Shown one piece after another: positions 1 to 11,779 of a stretch of DNA of 64,000 bases. The DNA comes from Prinia subflava. Its lineage: Eukaryota; Chordata; Aves; Passeriformes; Cisticolidae. Location: assembly GCF_021018805.1 (NCBI RefSeq), contig NC_086249.1:77402472-77466471 (forward strand), read 5' to 3'. The notes under the pieces are model-generated. The model did not search any database. It worked only from the letters and a program-made list of their open reading frames with translations, and was not told the origin of the DNA. The translations under genes and the position numbers were made by a program. Positions within the stretch are counted from its first letter, which is position 1. Each line of letters opens with the position of its first letter.

Positions 1-2679
1 CTCTGATTTCATTAGTAATAAATTAAACTAATTTTCCCAACTGAGTCTGTTTTGCCCCTGACAGTAACTTGTGGATGATCTCCAGTCTCTCTCCTCATCT
101 TTAACTCATGAACCTTCCCTTACATTTTCTGTCCAGCTATCCAGATGAGGAAGGGGGCAATAGTGCAGGTTTGGTGGGCACCTGGCATCCAGCCAGGGTC
201 AAAGCACCACATCCATGTATGTTTCTGCTGCTACTGCAAAGGATAATGCTCCCTTATGCCCAACTCTGGATACCATGTGTCAGAGCAGAAAGCTGGTCTT
301 GCTGCAATTTAACCATTTCTTTTTGTGGATAGATTAATTGTCAGCTGTTGCATTTTCCTCAGCTGGGTCACTGTGCAGCCACACAAGTTGCAAAGGTGGG
401 AGGAAGACAAAGGATCTCCTTTGGAACCAGTGTGGGTTTAAGCCACTTTAGAGTAATTGCTGAACTTTTTACATTTCTGGATGAGAGGAGAAGTGGGGCT
501 TGAGGGGAGCTGCTGAATGAAGAAATGGAGGGAAGGCTGAGACTGACTCAAGGATTTGTACAGATCAGGCAAGGAAATGATTCACTGGGATGAAAAATAG
601 ACTAGCAGGAGTGGGAACAGTGAGCATGGATGGAGTTGAAAATGATGACCAGTAGGAGAAGAAACATGGACAAGGAGCAAGGGAGATAAGGAAATTTCAG
701 CTGTAATCCATGGCAGTGAGGAAAAAGAAGAGATGGAAAAGACGAAGCCCTTAGTATAAGCTTGGCTGAGGAGGGAGTGGTGTGATCTACTGGAACTTTA
801 AGTCAGTCAGTTAGTTCACAGGCAGTTCACAATCAGTTCACTAAGGCACTTCACAACCACTGACATAAGCTGGGATGGGCAGGGGAAGGATGTGACCACT
901 TTTGTGCCAGCAATGCTAGCTTAGCCTGGCCCAAACCAATACTCAAATAATAACATTACTCTCCATGTAGTTAGGTAAAAGCTTCAGTTTTATTAAATGT
1001 TGGCAAATTCAGGCAGATTTTTAAATGAGGATATCCTTCTTGCAAAGAGCACACGCACCTGCAAAGCAAAGACTAGCTTTTCTCATGAATATATCATCTC
1101 TACTTCTTAACTCTTCTGGCTGAAAATAGGAATAATCAAAATTCCCAGGCAGACACCAGACTGCAGAATTTCAACCCAAGTGGTTTAATCATGGAAATGT
1201 TCTGTATAACCAAGAAAGATTCTTGAAACTGGAAGAACAAGGCAAGGCTTCCTGGCAGGTGCTGCCCCCAGAAAAGGCAGAAGCTGAGAGAGCTCCAGTG
1301 AGGCTAGCCCTATATAAAACCCGTATTTCTTGCAAACTTTGTTTTCAGGTGCTTCTGCTGCTAGAAAACATTTGATTTGGTATGTTTAAATCATCTTCTT
1401 GAGATTTAAATTGTACATTTTATCTGGTTTAAATAGATTAATAAAGGTTTTTTTCTTACTAATAAGTACTAATTTTTATTACTATCTTGGTGATATAATT
1501 TCATTTTTCAGTGCAAAAGAATTTTGCACAATTTTTGTATCTTAGAAAATATCAGTTGCTCAGGTTCAAAATTATATAAAGCTTTAACAGTTCTTCTTTC
1601 TAATACAAATTATTTCAAGATTGTTAGTATGTAACCAGACTCTTGAGATCAAACAGACTTTCTAATTAGTTTTTTGATCTTCTAATTACATCTTTTAGAA
1701 GCAGATTGACAGGCATTAATGACAGATTTAATGTATATTTATAATTTACCTACAAAACGTTGTGTAGATGGACTTGCATTGTCTGTTTGGATCCTGCTTA
1801 AGCTAAGGAAACACAGTCTTTAAGAATCTTGCATTATTTTGCTTGCTGAGCTAGAATTGCACGTGCTGTTTTGTATTATACCTTTGATTCAACAAGGTAT
1901 TAAAACTTGTGCTTAAGTTTGAAGTTAGTTTTATTGTTAACGTGACTTCATTACCCTCATGCATCAAGGTCTTCAGGAGAGTAATAGATCTTGTTTCTGT
2001 CATATATGTTTACACTCCAAGCCTACATGTATGCAAAATTGCATCCTTTACTTGTGAGCTCTTTAAGAACAAAGCTTTACACATTTCCTTTCTGCTGTGC
2101 AAGGCTGGAAAACTTTGAAAAGTAGAATAATGTAAATAGTAAGAATAAAAATAAAATAATATCACAAAGACATCCATATGTCACATCCTGTCAGACTGAT
2201 GCATTAACTTGCCAGATTACAGGTTTCAGTCAGCAAAAAGCAAAGCAAAGTGGTGAATAAAAGTTTGACCTGGTTTTCCATATAATTGAAATAGTCAGCA
2301 GATTTAAACTAATGGAAGGCATTGGACTTGGCTAAAGAATTGAAAGCAAATAACTTACCTGTTAAATAGGAGTTAGATAACTTAGATAACTTATAACTTA
2401 GATAACTGTTAGATAACTTACCTCTTCAGGAGAGAGCAATTCTTTGATTTATCTTGGTATTTGGAGACCAAAATCTCACCCATGGACTTCTGCGGGATCC
2501 AGTTACCATCTGAAGTCCATCTATAATGGCTACAAAATGAATACATTGTTGTCATGGTAATACAGTGATCAAAATCTGAGGGAAAAACTCTTAGCTTTTC
2601 TCTGGTGCATAATGTGAGATGAAAGGAAGACTTGACAAGAAATAAGATTGATTATTTTATTTTTTTGGGTTTTTTTTCA
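1..2679. other. Gene-free stretch (NPAS2 5' flank or intron 1)
   Basis: I see no exon, RNA gene or recognisable transposon here. Short open frames exist but have no domain, no family resemblance and no consistent splice partners. The sequence is AT-leaning, typical of vertebrate intron or intergenic DNA. The only local structure noted is a small 9-bp tandem array near 2373-2420. It lies about 35 kb upstream of the first coding exon of NPAS2, and whether it is intron 1 or 5' flank cannot be decided without transcript data. Confidence 0.6.
2373..2420. repeat. Degenerate TTAGATAAC tandem repeat
   Basis: The 9-bp unit TTAGATAAC occurs four times in about 48 bp, with one shortened unit (TTATAAC) and a TG spacer between copies. 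It is a small minisatellite-like array in non-coding DNA. No function is suggested. Confidence 0.8.
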
Positions 2680-3190
2680 TCTGGACTCACTTCAGCAAGT
2701 CCATGTCCTTTATACAGTGGGGGTTCCAGAGGTGAGATTAATATTCCAGAGAACAGTAGAGGGACCTAATTACGTCCTTTGACCTGCTAGTCACACTTCT
2801 TTTGGTACAGCCAAACCTAGGATATGGTTGGCTTTCAGTGCAGCAAGCACACAAGTCCTTGTTCTCAGGGCTGCTCTTACTCCATTCTTTGCCCATTCTC
2901 TGTGTTTGGGATTGCCTGACCCTGGTGCAGGACCTTGCACATAGCCTTTTGTTGAACACAAAGACTTTGTGCCAGACAGTGTCAAACACTTTGCACAGGC
3001 ACAGGTAGATGATGTCACTTGCTCCTCCCTCATCCACTGCTGCTGAACACTCTTGTAGAAGGTGACCAAATTTATCAGGCACAATTTGCCTTTAGTGAAA
3101 CCATGCTGGCTTGTCAACAGTCACCTCCTTCTTTCCCATGTGCCTTAGCAGAGTGGGACTGACTGGCCTGTAGTTCCCTGAGTTTTCATT
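2680..3190 (-). mobile_element. CR1 LINE fragment with reverse-transcriptase remnant
   Basis: Read on the + strand this matches the reverse complement of the avian CR1 consensus as I remember it: the stretch about ageing GGTTGGCTTTC, the 'gtgcaggaccttgcac' segment, and 'cctgtagttccct' at the distal end. The minus-strand translation keeps a decayed LINE reverse-transcriptase motif of the IYLxxxKxFDTVxH type (IIYLCLCKVFDTVWHK). The consensus seems to jump near 2960, so an internal piece is deleted. The copy is dead: it is truncated at both ends and in shifted frames. It lies head-to-tail with the next CR1 fragment and the LTR, forming a transposon cluster. Confidence 0.88.
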
Positions 3191-3391
3191 TCTTTTTATC
3201 TCATGGGAACCTTTCCAGAAAGATAGTCTGAATTTTAATTTAAAATTATTCAATAGTGTAATCTTGCCTAGTTATTCTGATATTTTTAGTACTCAGAATA
3301 ATGTTGTCATTGTTGCCTGGGAAAGGTGATAGTCTTCTTCCACAATTCAATTTCTAGTTTTCATGGCAAAATTGACACAAATTGGCCCAAT

Positions 3392-3790
3392 TGAATCATA
3401 GAATCATCGAATCCCCAAGGTTGGAAGAGACCTACAAGTTCATCCAGCCCAACTGCTCACCTGGCACTATCACAGTAACCCCTGAAGCACCAACCCACAT
3501 CACCCAGCACCACATCCACACACCTGTTAGACACCTGCAGCGATGGTGACCCCACCGCCTCCCAGGGCAGCCAATGCCTGACAACACAGTGAAATTTTCC
3601 TTTTAATGTCTAATCTGAATCTCCCCTGTCTCAGTTCAAGGCCATTTCCTCTGGTCCTCTCACTGAAGGCACAGCAGAAGAGATCGGCCCACACCTCACC
3701 ACATCTCCTTTCGGGCAGTTCTGGAGAGCAATGAGATTCCTCCTGAGACTCCTCTTCTTGAGCCTAAACAACCCCAAATGGGGCCTCCCT
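3392..3790 (-). mobile_element. CR1 LINE 3' fragment (second subfamily)
   Basis: It begins with the AATCATAGAATC terminal motif, which is the reverse complement of the CR1 3' end, followed by the 'ggttggaagagacc' and 'ccagcccaact' blocks. It then continues into 'caaggccatttcctctggtcc' and 'gagcctaaacaacccc'. The wording of the consensus differs from the 8.3-kb copy and resembles the intron-5 copy at 52.5 kb, so it probably belongs to a different CR1 subfamily. It is a 5'-truncated insertion, as usual for CR1. Confidence 0.88.
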
Positions 3791-3929
3791 GCAAGGCCGT
3801 GCAGGGAAGTTGCTGTGATCAACTGAGAGGATTCATAGTGAAGTCTACTGACACTTGAAAGTTGAGGTTTCATGACAGACTATAACTTATTTAAGTCCAC
3901 TCTGCCACCATAAGTGCTCTTTTGTGGTG

Positions 3930-3934
3930 GAGGA
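3930..3934. repeat. Target-site duplication GAGGA, left copy
   Basis: The pentamer GAGGA directly precedes the TGTCATGG terminus at 3935. An identical pentamer follows the other terminus at 5306-5310, as expected for a 5-bp duplication made by retroviral integrase. Confidence 0.75.
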
Positions 3935-5305
3935 TGTCATGGGTTAGCACTGGCCAGATGTTAGTGCACCCATGAATATATGTTTTTTCTCTAACAACTC
4001 CTGTGGGATGTGATCAGGAACAGAGCAGAGCAGGCTTAAATCTTGAAAACAAAAAAACCCACCAAAACTTTATTAATTACATAAGAACAGGGACAGAAAT
4101 ACTCTTAAACACACACAGAGACAGAAATAAAAACTTCTTAGAACATTTCTTCTCCCAGTTTCTACCTCCCCACCCATCACTCTTCACAGACCAACCCCTG
4201 GGTTTTAGATCAAACAATCACCACTCAAAAACAAACTAATCTTCAATTCAGCAAGGGAGAGAGGAGTCTCTCTCGCACCACAGACTGTTCTTCAGAAAAC
4301 ACGGGTCCACCCCTTATGTGTTTCCATGTCACCCATAGCACCGCCCGGAGAAGTCTGCTAAGGTGACACTCTCTTTTTCCTATGTCCAGCGCTCTCACCG
4401 CTGTCTCATAGGCCACAACTACATACAGGGCTTTTTAAGGATACTTGCATGCCAAGCTCTCCCCTTTTCACCCAGGGGCCGGGGTTCCAGGAGCAGGTCT
4501 GCCATGAGGGCAGAGGGCGCCACCTCACCCTCCCCCTCTTTTCTCTGCTCGCTCCAACTCTTCAAGTGCCAGTCACTGTAGCAAAAGCAAGGGGCAGCTG
4601 CATCCACCCAAAAATGCAGTTTATGTTCAAAAGAGACTCAAGTTCAGTCCATGGCTGACATTATGCAAGAGAATTCCAGCTCAGAAGGCTACTCCTCTCA
4701 TTCTTCCATCGAATTCCTTCCAATCATGCTTTATCATCTCGGTCCCAGGCCGCTTCCCTCTCTCCGAAAACCACCAGTCATGAGAATCAATGTCTAAGAA
4801 AAGTTTCTTTCTGCCAAGCAAGGGTTAACAGTTTCTTCTCAGCAGGGTGCTGCAGACGGAGGCACTCCCAGGCTCCGCAAACCCCCAGGTGGCTGAGCAC
4901 CTTCTCCCGGAGTTTGGGGGGGAGGAGGGGGGTGAGCACACACAGCAGGCACTTCCACAGTTTTCCACCCCTCCATCCTGCACGGGGCAGCTCAGTTCCA
5001 GTCCTGTCCCCTCTCTTCTTCCCCCCCCTGGGGGCTCCGGCTTACCTGAGCCGACCACGTGTTTCCCCTCCCCCACCCAGCCTCGTGGCCAGGCAGGGGA
5101 AGGAGGCCTGACACGTCCCTCTGCTGGAACCAGGATCCGAAAAAAGAGGCCGAGCCCCTCAGACTCCTGCTTTTAACTCTTTGTGTCCTCAGAGGCGTGT
5201 CCAAACCTCCGAGTGACCAACCCAGGTGCCAGCAGAAAAGCTGATCACTGATTGGACTGCCCACATCCCCCTGGAAGAATTCACCTCCCCCCCCCAACCA
5301 CGACA
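3935..5305 (-). mobile_element. Solo LTR of an endogenous retrovirus (probable ERVL-like)
   Basis: Both ends show LTR hallmarks. The left end reads TGTCATGG and the right end CCACGACA, whose reverse complement is TGTCGTGG, so the ends form a 7/8 inverted repeat of TG...CA type. Exact 5-bp GAGGA duplications flank it. On the minus strand an AATAAA signal sits at 4074-4069, about 135 nt before the LTR end, which fits a poly(A) site with a short R-U5 tail. The interior is CpG-richer and more G+C-rich than the surroundings, especially 4840-5240. No gag, pol or env frame is visible, so this is a solo LTR, not a provirus. A 5-bp duplication fits ERVL or ERV1 better than avian ERVK (usually 6 bp). 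The family assignment is inference. Confidence 0.75.
4069..4074 (-). promoter_or_regulatory. Polyadenylation signal AATAAA inside the LTR
   Basis: The + strand TTTATT is AATAAA on the strand in which the LTR is oriented. Its distance to the LTR 3' terminus (about 135 nt) suits a retroviral R-U5 segment. Activity is not shown by sequence. Confidence 0.5.
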
Positions 5306-5310
5306 GAGGA
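5306..5310. repeat. Target-site duplication GAGGA, right copy
   Basis: Identical to the pentamer at 3930-3934 and directly adjacent to the ACGACA terminus of the LTR. Confidence 0.75.
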
Positions 5311-7780
5311 CCAGTCCCATTTACAAATGCCAGACTTCCCTCCCCTGTTCCCTCTCCTAGCTGTGCATTTCTCCTGGTTGCCTCTGCTGTCCTACCTGAT
5401 GAGGCTTCTGCAGAAGTCCTGTCAGCTTTCTCTACCAGAAATAAAAAAGTAAAGGATGGCTGTGGTATTTTGCCAATTTACAGAATTTAGGTAGCTCACA
5501 GAAGGAACCATGGACCAGCAGTAAAGATAAGCAGTGCAGGAGAAGCAGGCCGATCAACCACGTCTGTTTGGTGGCCATAAACCAACTTGGCTGGCTCACT
5601 CTTCATGGCTTTGAGCATTCAAGATGTGGAGCCTGAACTGCCTGCTCACCAAGCAGGCAAAATGCATGTCCCTAAGGAAGTGCAGGATAAAAGGGAGGCT
5701 TGAAATCCTACCTTCTTGTGCTGCTTCAGTGCCTTAGTGAGGGCTGTGCTTAGGGCCATCTGTAAGGCAGGAATTTAAAGCCACAGTCCCTTATGCATTT
5801 ATGCAACAAATCTTCCCCTCTGGGTTATTAGTCCTACAGAGTATTACCCAGCTTAGATCACTTCAGAGGAATCGTCTCCTTTGCCAGCATGCTCACAGTG
5901 TGTTTCTAGCCCCAGTCCAGTATTACTTGCTCACAGTGAATACCCCATTATTCCAAAGCAGTGTCCTTCACTTCAGTGGTGTAGCCTAATGGGGTATGCC
6001 CATAAATCCAAACAGATCAAGCTGTGCAAGCTTTAGTCCCTGTGAAAGGGGATGACTCACCTGATGAAGTGCTCACTAGTCAAAGCAAAAGCAACACAAA
6101 GGAAATCTGAAGTGTCAAAGTCGTCTTTTGTCAACAGGGACAGATTCTGACCTCCTTAATCATAGTGAGCACATCTTATAAGTAGTTTCATGAACGAACT
6201 GAAACTACTTGTAGAGTAATAAAGTTGCTCTCCTAGGAGAAGGGCCACTGAATTCCAGCTCTAGGTCATTAAACTTGTGTTAAAGTCTCAGTCCATTTTG
6301 TTGGTGTCTCACAGTTAATGTTCCGTGACAGCCCTTTAATACACAAGAAAACAGCTTAATCTGAGAGTGCCCTCCTGGCATGTTATAAATTTTATCAGTA
6401 TTGATGAGACTATTGAAATTCCGATTACAATAAAAGATGTGAAATGTCACATGGCATGGTGATAAATGCTGAGCGCTCTCCTAGCTTACTTCCTGGATTG
6501 CCCAAAACCCTGAGAGAAAGGCATAAATATGGAGGGAAAGGCAAACACAAGGGGAAATTCAAAGGAAAAAGTACAAAAATTAAAATAATAAATTGAAATT
6601 TAACCTCCAAAGAGCTTGATTGTCTGAATAGAATTTATGAGAATATGGAAACATCCATGCAGGACTGAGGCAACTTTCTTTTTATTTTTTTTTAAACATA
6701 AGCAGTACCAAAAAACTTAGTGCATGTGAGCCATCATTCATAAAATCTGTATAAATACTGTGACTACTAATCTGGAGCCATTGCTGGATTTTTAAGAAAA
6801 TCCTTGCCAGAAAAAGACTGGTGACCTTAATATTATTTTATTCAATAATTAGGATGTCAAAAGGCAATTTAACTTTGCTGACCTAAATGATAAGGAAGTA
6901 CTTGTATTGCAGATATTAACTGCCTCATGCAGTTTCAACCTAAACAATGTAAATGGAAAAGTAGTTTTGTCTGAGTAAGGACTTTATGATATGACCCAGA
7001 GGAATTAAAACTCCAGGAAAGGATATGGAAAAATCTAGAAAATGTAGAAACTACAATTTAATAGCATGGTTACAACATATACTTATTTTAGAATGTGGGC
7101 TCAACATCTTCCTTTACTGGGTTTTTAAGATGGTATAAGTAAGAACCAGATGATGCACATTACTAAATCACAAAGCAAAGATCAATAACATATCTGCAAA
7201 ACTTGCATTTTTCTTGGACTCTAGCCTGGATATGAAAAAAAAGAATTAAAATAGGAGAAGGAAATTAAAGTATTAAATGCACTTTTTAACCTCCAAATAG
7301 ACTGTAAATCAGCCTTATAGTTTTCACCAGTCTTCAGGCAGTACTTAGCAGTATGGAATATCAAGCATCTAAAGGAAAGACCATTACATCTGAGTGGCAC
7401 TTACTGTTCTCATTTGTACAGTATACTGTAAATATACAGCAGTATAATGCTAATGCTCTTTGGTTAGATTTTTAAAACACAAGAAATACTGAAGTCAAAG
7501 GGACATGCTCAGTCTGACAGTCTGATAATTTTTTAAGAATTAACTTAGAGTGATTTCAGAGATTCCTAACCCCTGAATCATCTTTTGCACTTCTGCTCCT
7601 TAATGTTTAATACCTTATTTCTCCCTATGTCTGATAGAGCCATTCAAGCAGAGGACAATGCCAGGCCATGTGTCTGATAGCATAAAATAAAGGGTTATTG
7701 TGTAAACAAATTACAGTTGGTTTTTTGTGGGGGGTCTTTTGCTTTTCTTAAAGACAAATATTTCTTTATTTTCCTTCAGA
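5311..7780. other. Gene-free stretch
   Basis: I see no exon, known repeat or RNA gene. The composition is ordinary vertebrate non-coding DNA with short A- and T-runs. The open frames are short and resemble nothing I recognise. Confidence 0.6.
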
Positions 7781-7796
7781 TCATAGAATCACAGAA
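7781..7796 (-). mobile_element. CR1 3'-terminal motif, isolated
   Basis: ATCATAGAATCACAGA is the reverse complement of the CR1 3'-terminal repeat. Normal CR1 sequence does not follow directly but resumes at about 8329. This may be the outer end of the copy there, split by the 7802-8336 segment, or an unrelated short remnant. Confidence 0.5.
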
Positions 7797-7801
7797 GTTC
7801 C

Positions 7802-8336
7802 TTGCAGCCCTCAGGAGAATTCCCAGGGTCCTGCCTTGGGAGGATCTACCATAGCATCTTCTCTGCCTATGCTGAAAGAAAGTCCTCCCCATGGTGCTTT
7901 GCACACTGTGTGCTTGGCCCAGTCTCTCCTCTCCTCGTGCCCCTGGTTCTCGTGGTTTCTTCTTTCCACGCTTTCCTGTTGGTTGTGGTATCCCTGGTGG
8001 CTGGCCCCATCTTCCCTATAGGTCACTGATCTTTGCCTTGCCCTTTGTACCACCCCCATGCCCTCAGACCATTGGTTCCTGACCCTATTTAGGCCTGTGC
8101 ACAGCACATGGGAAGGTCTTTTTTCCTGATTTCCCTTTGGCACCTGGAAGAAACCTTGCTGGAACTGATTCATACAAAGGCCCTTCTTGCCTCTCTTTGC
8201 TGAGCTAGCCGTGGCATGCATGATGTGTGGGCTTGACTGCTTTGCCTGAATCCTCCCCAAGCAGCTTTTCCACAGGAGATGCCTACCTATAGGTAGCAGT
8301 TTCACCATCTAAAAACCACACTGCTACAATAGAATA
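7802..8336 (-). other. Unidentified ~535-bp segment, possible insertion within CR1
   Basis: This block lies between a CR1 terminal motif (7781-7796) and CR1 body (from 8329). The pentamer GTTCC occurs on both sides (7797-7801 and 8337-8341), which could be a target-site duplication. It is richer in G+C than its surroundings and leaves a 165-codon minus-strand open frame at 7811-8308. That frame starts with [20 protein letters not shown] and has no domain I recognise. Near one edge is a perfect 14-bp palindrome, CTACCTATAGGTAG. The ends do not form a convincing TG...CA pair exactly at the GTTCC boundaries, so the insertion reading is tentative. It could be an LTR fragment, a non-autonomous element or simple flank. 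Confidence 0.35.
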
Positions 8337-8780
8337 GTTCCATAAGCAGTGACACCTTCCTCCAGACCAGGCTGCTCGAAGCCCCATTCTCCCGGCCTTG
8401 AGCATTGCCAAGGGATGGGGCATCCACAGCTTCTCTGGGCAACCTGTTCCAGTGTCTCACCCACCTCACAGCAAAGAATTGCTTTTGAACATCTAGTCCA
8501 AACCTACCCTCTTTCAGTTTAAAGCCATTCCTGCTCATCCCATTGCTCCATGCCTGTGTGAAACGTCCATGCAGCTCTCTTGTCAGCCCCCTTCAGATAC
8601 TAGAAAGCTATAAGGTCTCCCTGAAGCCTTCTCTTTTCCAAGCTGAACAATCCCAACTCAGTCAGCCTGTCTTCAGAGGAGAGGTTTGGAATGATCCAGC
8701 CCTATGATCATCTGGACTCACTCTAGCAGGTCCACATCCATCTTATGTGGGTGGCCCCAGGCCTGGATGGAGTAAACCTG
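8329..8780 (-). mobile_element. CR1 LINE 3' portion
   Basis: This is a close match to the classical CR1 3' region read in reverse complement: 'gacaccttcctccagaccagg', 'ggatggggcatccacagctt', 'ctgggcaacctgttccagtg', 'ccctctttcagtttaaagcc', then 'gtctccctgaagccttctc' and 'tcagcctgtcttcagagga'. It is 5'-truncated and carries no intact frame. The first ~50 bp of the expected terminus are missing or displaced (see the neighbouring segment). Confidence 0.92.
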
Positions 8781-11771
8781 CTGTTTAGAGATGGTTGTAG
8801 TTGTACATTTTGCTACCTCTCCCTTACTGCTTTGTTACTCCTTACAGGATTTGGTCCTTGAGCCTGCATGGCTTGGGTATTGATATAACAACGATTTTAT
8901 TGGGGAAATAAGGAATATTTGGTCATATTGTCTACATGTGTGCTTGCGTGTTTGTGTGAAGACGTGTTTGTGTGTCTTTTGAACCTGCTGGCTGATTTGT
9001 CAAGTTTGAGAGAAAGATAAAGATCTTCTCTCTTTTTTAAATTGCTGAGTTTCTTCAACTTTTATTACAATAGATACCTGTCCCTGCAGACACCAGAGAA
9101 CCTACTGAAGAGCTTTCTGACAGTTTCACCACTCAAAAAACTTCTTTTATTTTCTGTTAACACTTCCTTTTGAATCTGAATGAAGTGGAGGATTAAGTAT
9201 CTTATATCTGAAGTGAGTTGGGTTTGGTTTTAAAAAATAAAAATTTTAGAAAGAAAATGTTGGCAACCAGGAAAGAAGAGAAGTAGGAACTAGTCAAAAA
9301 TTGGGAAAGGTGGATGGTCTTAGGACCAAGTCTCTTGAATTCATGGTGATAGCAGTTTTGGCAGATGAAGTATTATAGTAGTGGTTGTTTTGGAGAGATT
9401 TTTGTGCCGTGACTGCACACTTTGTCTGTTCTGGGCATAAGAAGAGAAAACACAAATGAGAGGGGTTATTAATGGGAAATGCTGTATTACTTTCCTAGGT
9501 CTAATAGATGATGTGAAAAAGCAGTTGTCAGGGAAAGCCAGAATCACTGAACACTGCAGCATTTGGACCTGCTCTTGGCTAATTGCTGTTCTAGAGACGT
9601 ACAAAATTAAAAAGCTAGAAGACGTGGTGCTGTTGATTACACCAGTAGGATCCACTGATCTGAGCACTCATATGCAGCCAGCTGGCTCCTCTTTGAACTT
9701 TCTGAGGCCAGCCGTGCATGTGGCACGTGAGCTGGGTGCAACAAGAGAGAAAGGCAAACACCATGAAAAGTGAGGGGATAAAGAGACTGCCTGCTGAGCA
9801 CTGAGCTTGCTGCTCACAGGGCTGCCAATAAATATCACAAGTTTTATCTGGAAGGTCTGAGGTCCTTCTCATCATGAATTTGTAATTTTTCTCCTCCTCC
9901 ACTGCTTAACATTTCAGAGCAAGCAGGAGCTGGCTACTCTGCTTGCCCTAGATGAGTCACTCCTCTAGATAAGCCTGACTGACTTCAAAACTGAAGTTAC
10001 TCTGCATCGAAGAGAGACAGAAAAAAGCAGACTGCAAATGAGGAAATGCTCCTGCCAAATTCCAGTACCCATCACATAAAGTAATGCTATTTCATGTGTG
10101 AGGTGACGTGCTGTTTTGAACTGACTTCAGCTGATCGTAAAACAAAAATGATATTGTAATTGTCACATAAAGGCTTCTGACATAGCAGGGGAGAAGACTT
10201 CAATCTGTCACAACCTGTTCTCTTTGAGGAAGAAAAGGTGACTGAGAAAGTGTTATTTGGCACAGAACAGTGAATCAGAAGCAGAAATACAGTCTTTCAT
10301 TTTTTTGGATGCGTTTACACTTGCTAATAGGCCACTTGGTGCTCTTAAAAAACTCAACTATTCGTTTCTACCTGGCAGCAGACTGAGAATCTACTTTCCT
10401 AGGAACGTGTCAGAAAAATACAGCTTGTTCAGAACCAAAAGTTTCAGTCAAGTGTGCAATGCATCAGTTAAAACAGAGAATTTTTCACTGACCTGTGGAC
10501 TGAGATGCTCTCCATGTCCAGCGTTGTGGCTGGGGAATTCCTGCATGGCTCTAAGGCAGGAAGATTGCCTTTGTGCTTTCCAATGCCTCCACTTCTGAAA
10601 GAACTCAGCCCACTTCTGGAAAACTTCTTAATGTGGAAACAAGGCTCAAGAAAGTTACAGAGGTGGCTATCCAGACCCTCAGACTTTGGTTGGAATGCCT
10701 AATTTATCATTAGGGAAGCAGGAGAGGAGTGGGAGAATGTAAGCATAGGAAAGACAATGAACCTCCCTTCATAGGAGCCTCCTGAAGCTGAGCTCTACTG
10801 CTTTATGGCAGTGCACTCAGGCAGTCACCTCACCATAAAGGGTATGAGCCAGGCCTTTTACAAAGGAATTCTTCAGTGAGTCAAAACTGTCAAAAAACGT
10901 TTGCTTGATATTTTTGTAGAGAAAAAAGAGAAAGGTTCTGTGTAAAACTGTTGAAAAACTCTTTAATACTCTAATAAGGATAGCCATATCCAGAAAACAG
11001 TATATCATCCTGGAACAGAGGAACTTTTAGGACATAGTACTAAATGGAACTCTTCCATCTCTGCTGTTCCTAATCCTGACATGGCTGTGCTCAATGGCCC
11101 ACACCCAGCAGAGACTGTAATACCCTCATCATGCGTCTCTTGTAGCACCCAGCAGTGAACACAACCTGCTGGACCCAAAGGATGGTGGTAAAATGGGCCC
11201 AAGTCTATCAGGAATACCATTTTCAAAGCTACTCTCAGGCCTTTACTCTATACAGGCCACCTTATTCTGCTTGGCTTTGGGGTAGAGAAAATTAAAACTG
11301 AGATTAACATTTGGGTTATTGCTAGCAATCACAAGAGCAGGAGAATTCAATTTACTGCTACAAGAGTTCACTGGGATTGCTTCAATACTGGATGATGAGA
11401 GGAAAACCTGATTTTGAAGTCTGGCTGTGGAGGAAAGAGGAGACACTCGGCAATTTCTACGCAGTGTTTGTGAAAGAGATACTGTTAAATTTTAGCTGTG
11501 GAAATACTGAACAAGGAGAAATATTCATGGATTGCAGAAGACTGACCAGAAGGCCAGTGTGAAGTGAGTGCTGATAGGACCAAAAGCTCTAAGCTGAATT
11601 TTTTCCCCATGAGGGTTGATGTAGGACAGGTAAGCAAGCTTGGGGATACACATGAAGTGGGGCATCAGGGATGGGCGGTTCAGTTTGCTGGTGGATCCTG
11701 TATCTGTAGAGAGAGAGGCAGACAAGGCAGGAGTCAACATCTTAAATTTACTTTTCTAGCTGTTAGAAGTC

Positions 11772-11779
11772 TCACGTGA
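11772..11779. promoter_or_regulatory. Palindromic E-box TCACGTGA
   Basis: An 8-bp perfect palindrome with a CACGTG core, the site class bound by CLOCK/NPAS2-BMAL1, USF and the MiT/TFE family. It is a single site with no recognisable tandem partner. Occurrence by chance is quite possible in 64 kb. Confidence 0.3.

Noticed and set aside
2738..3117. Minus-strand 114- and 108-codon frames as host genes
   Set aside because: They are fragments of the CR1 reverse-transcriptase region, identified by the decayed IYLxxxKxFDTV motif.
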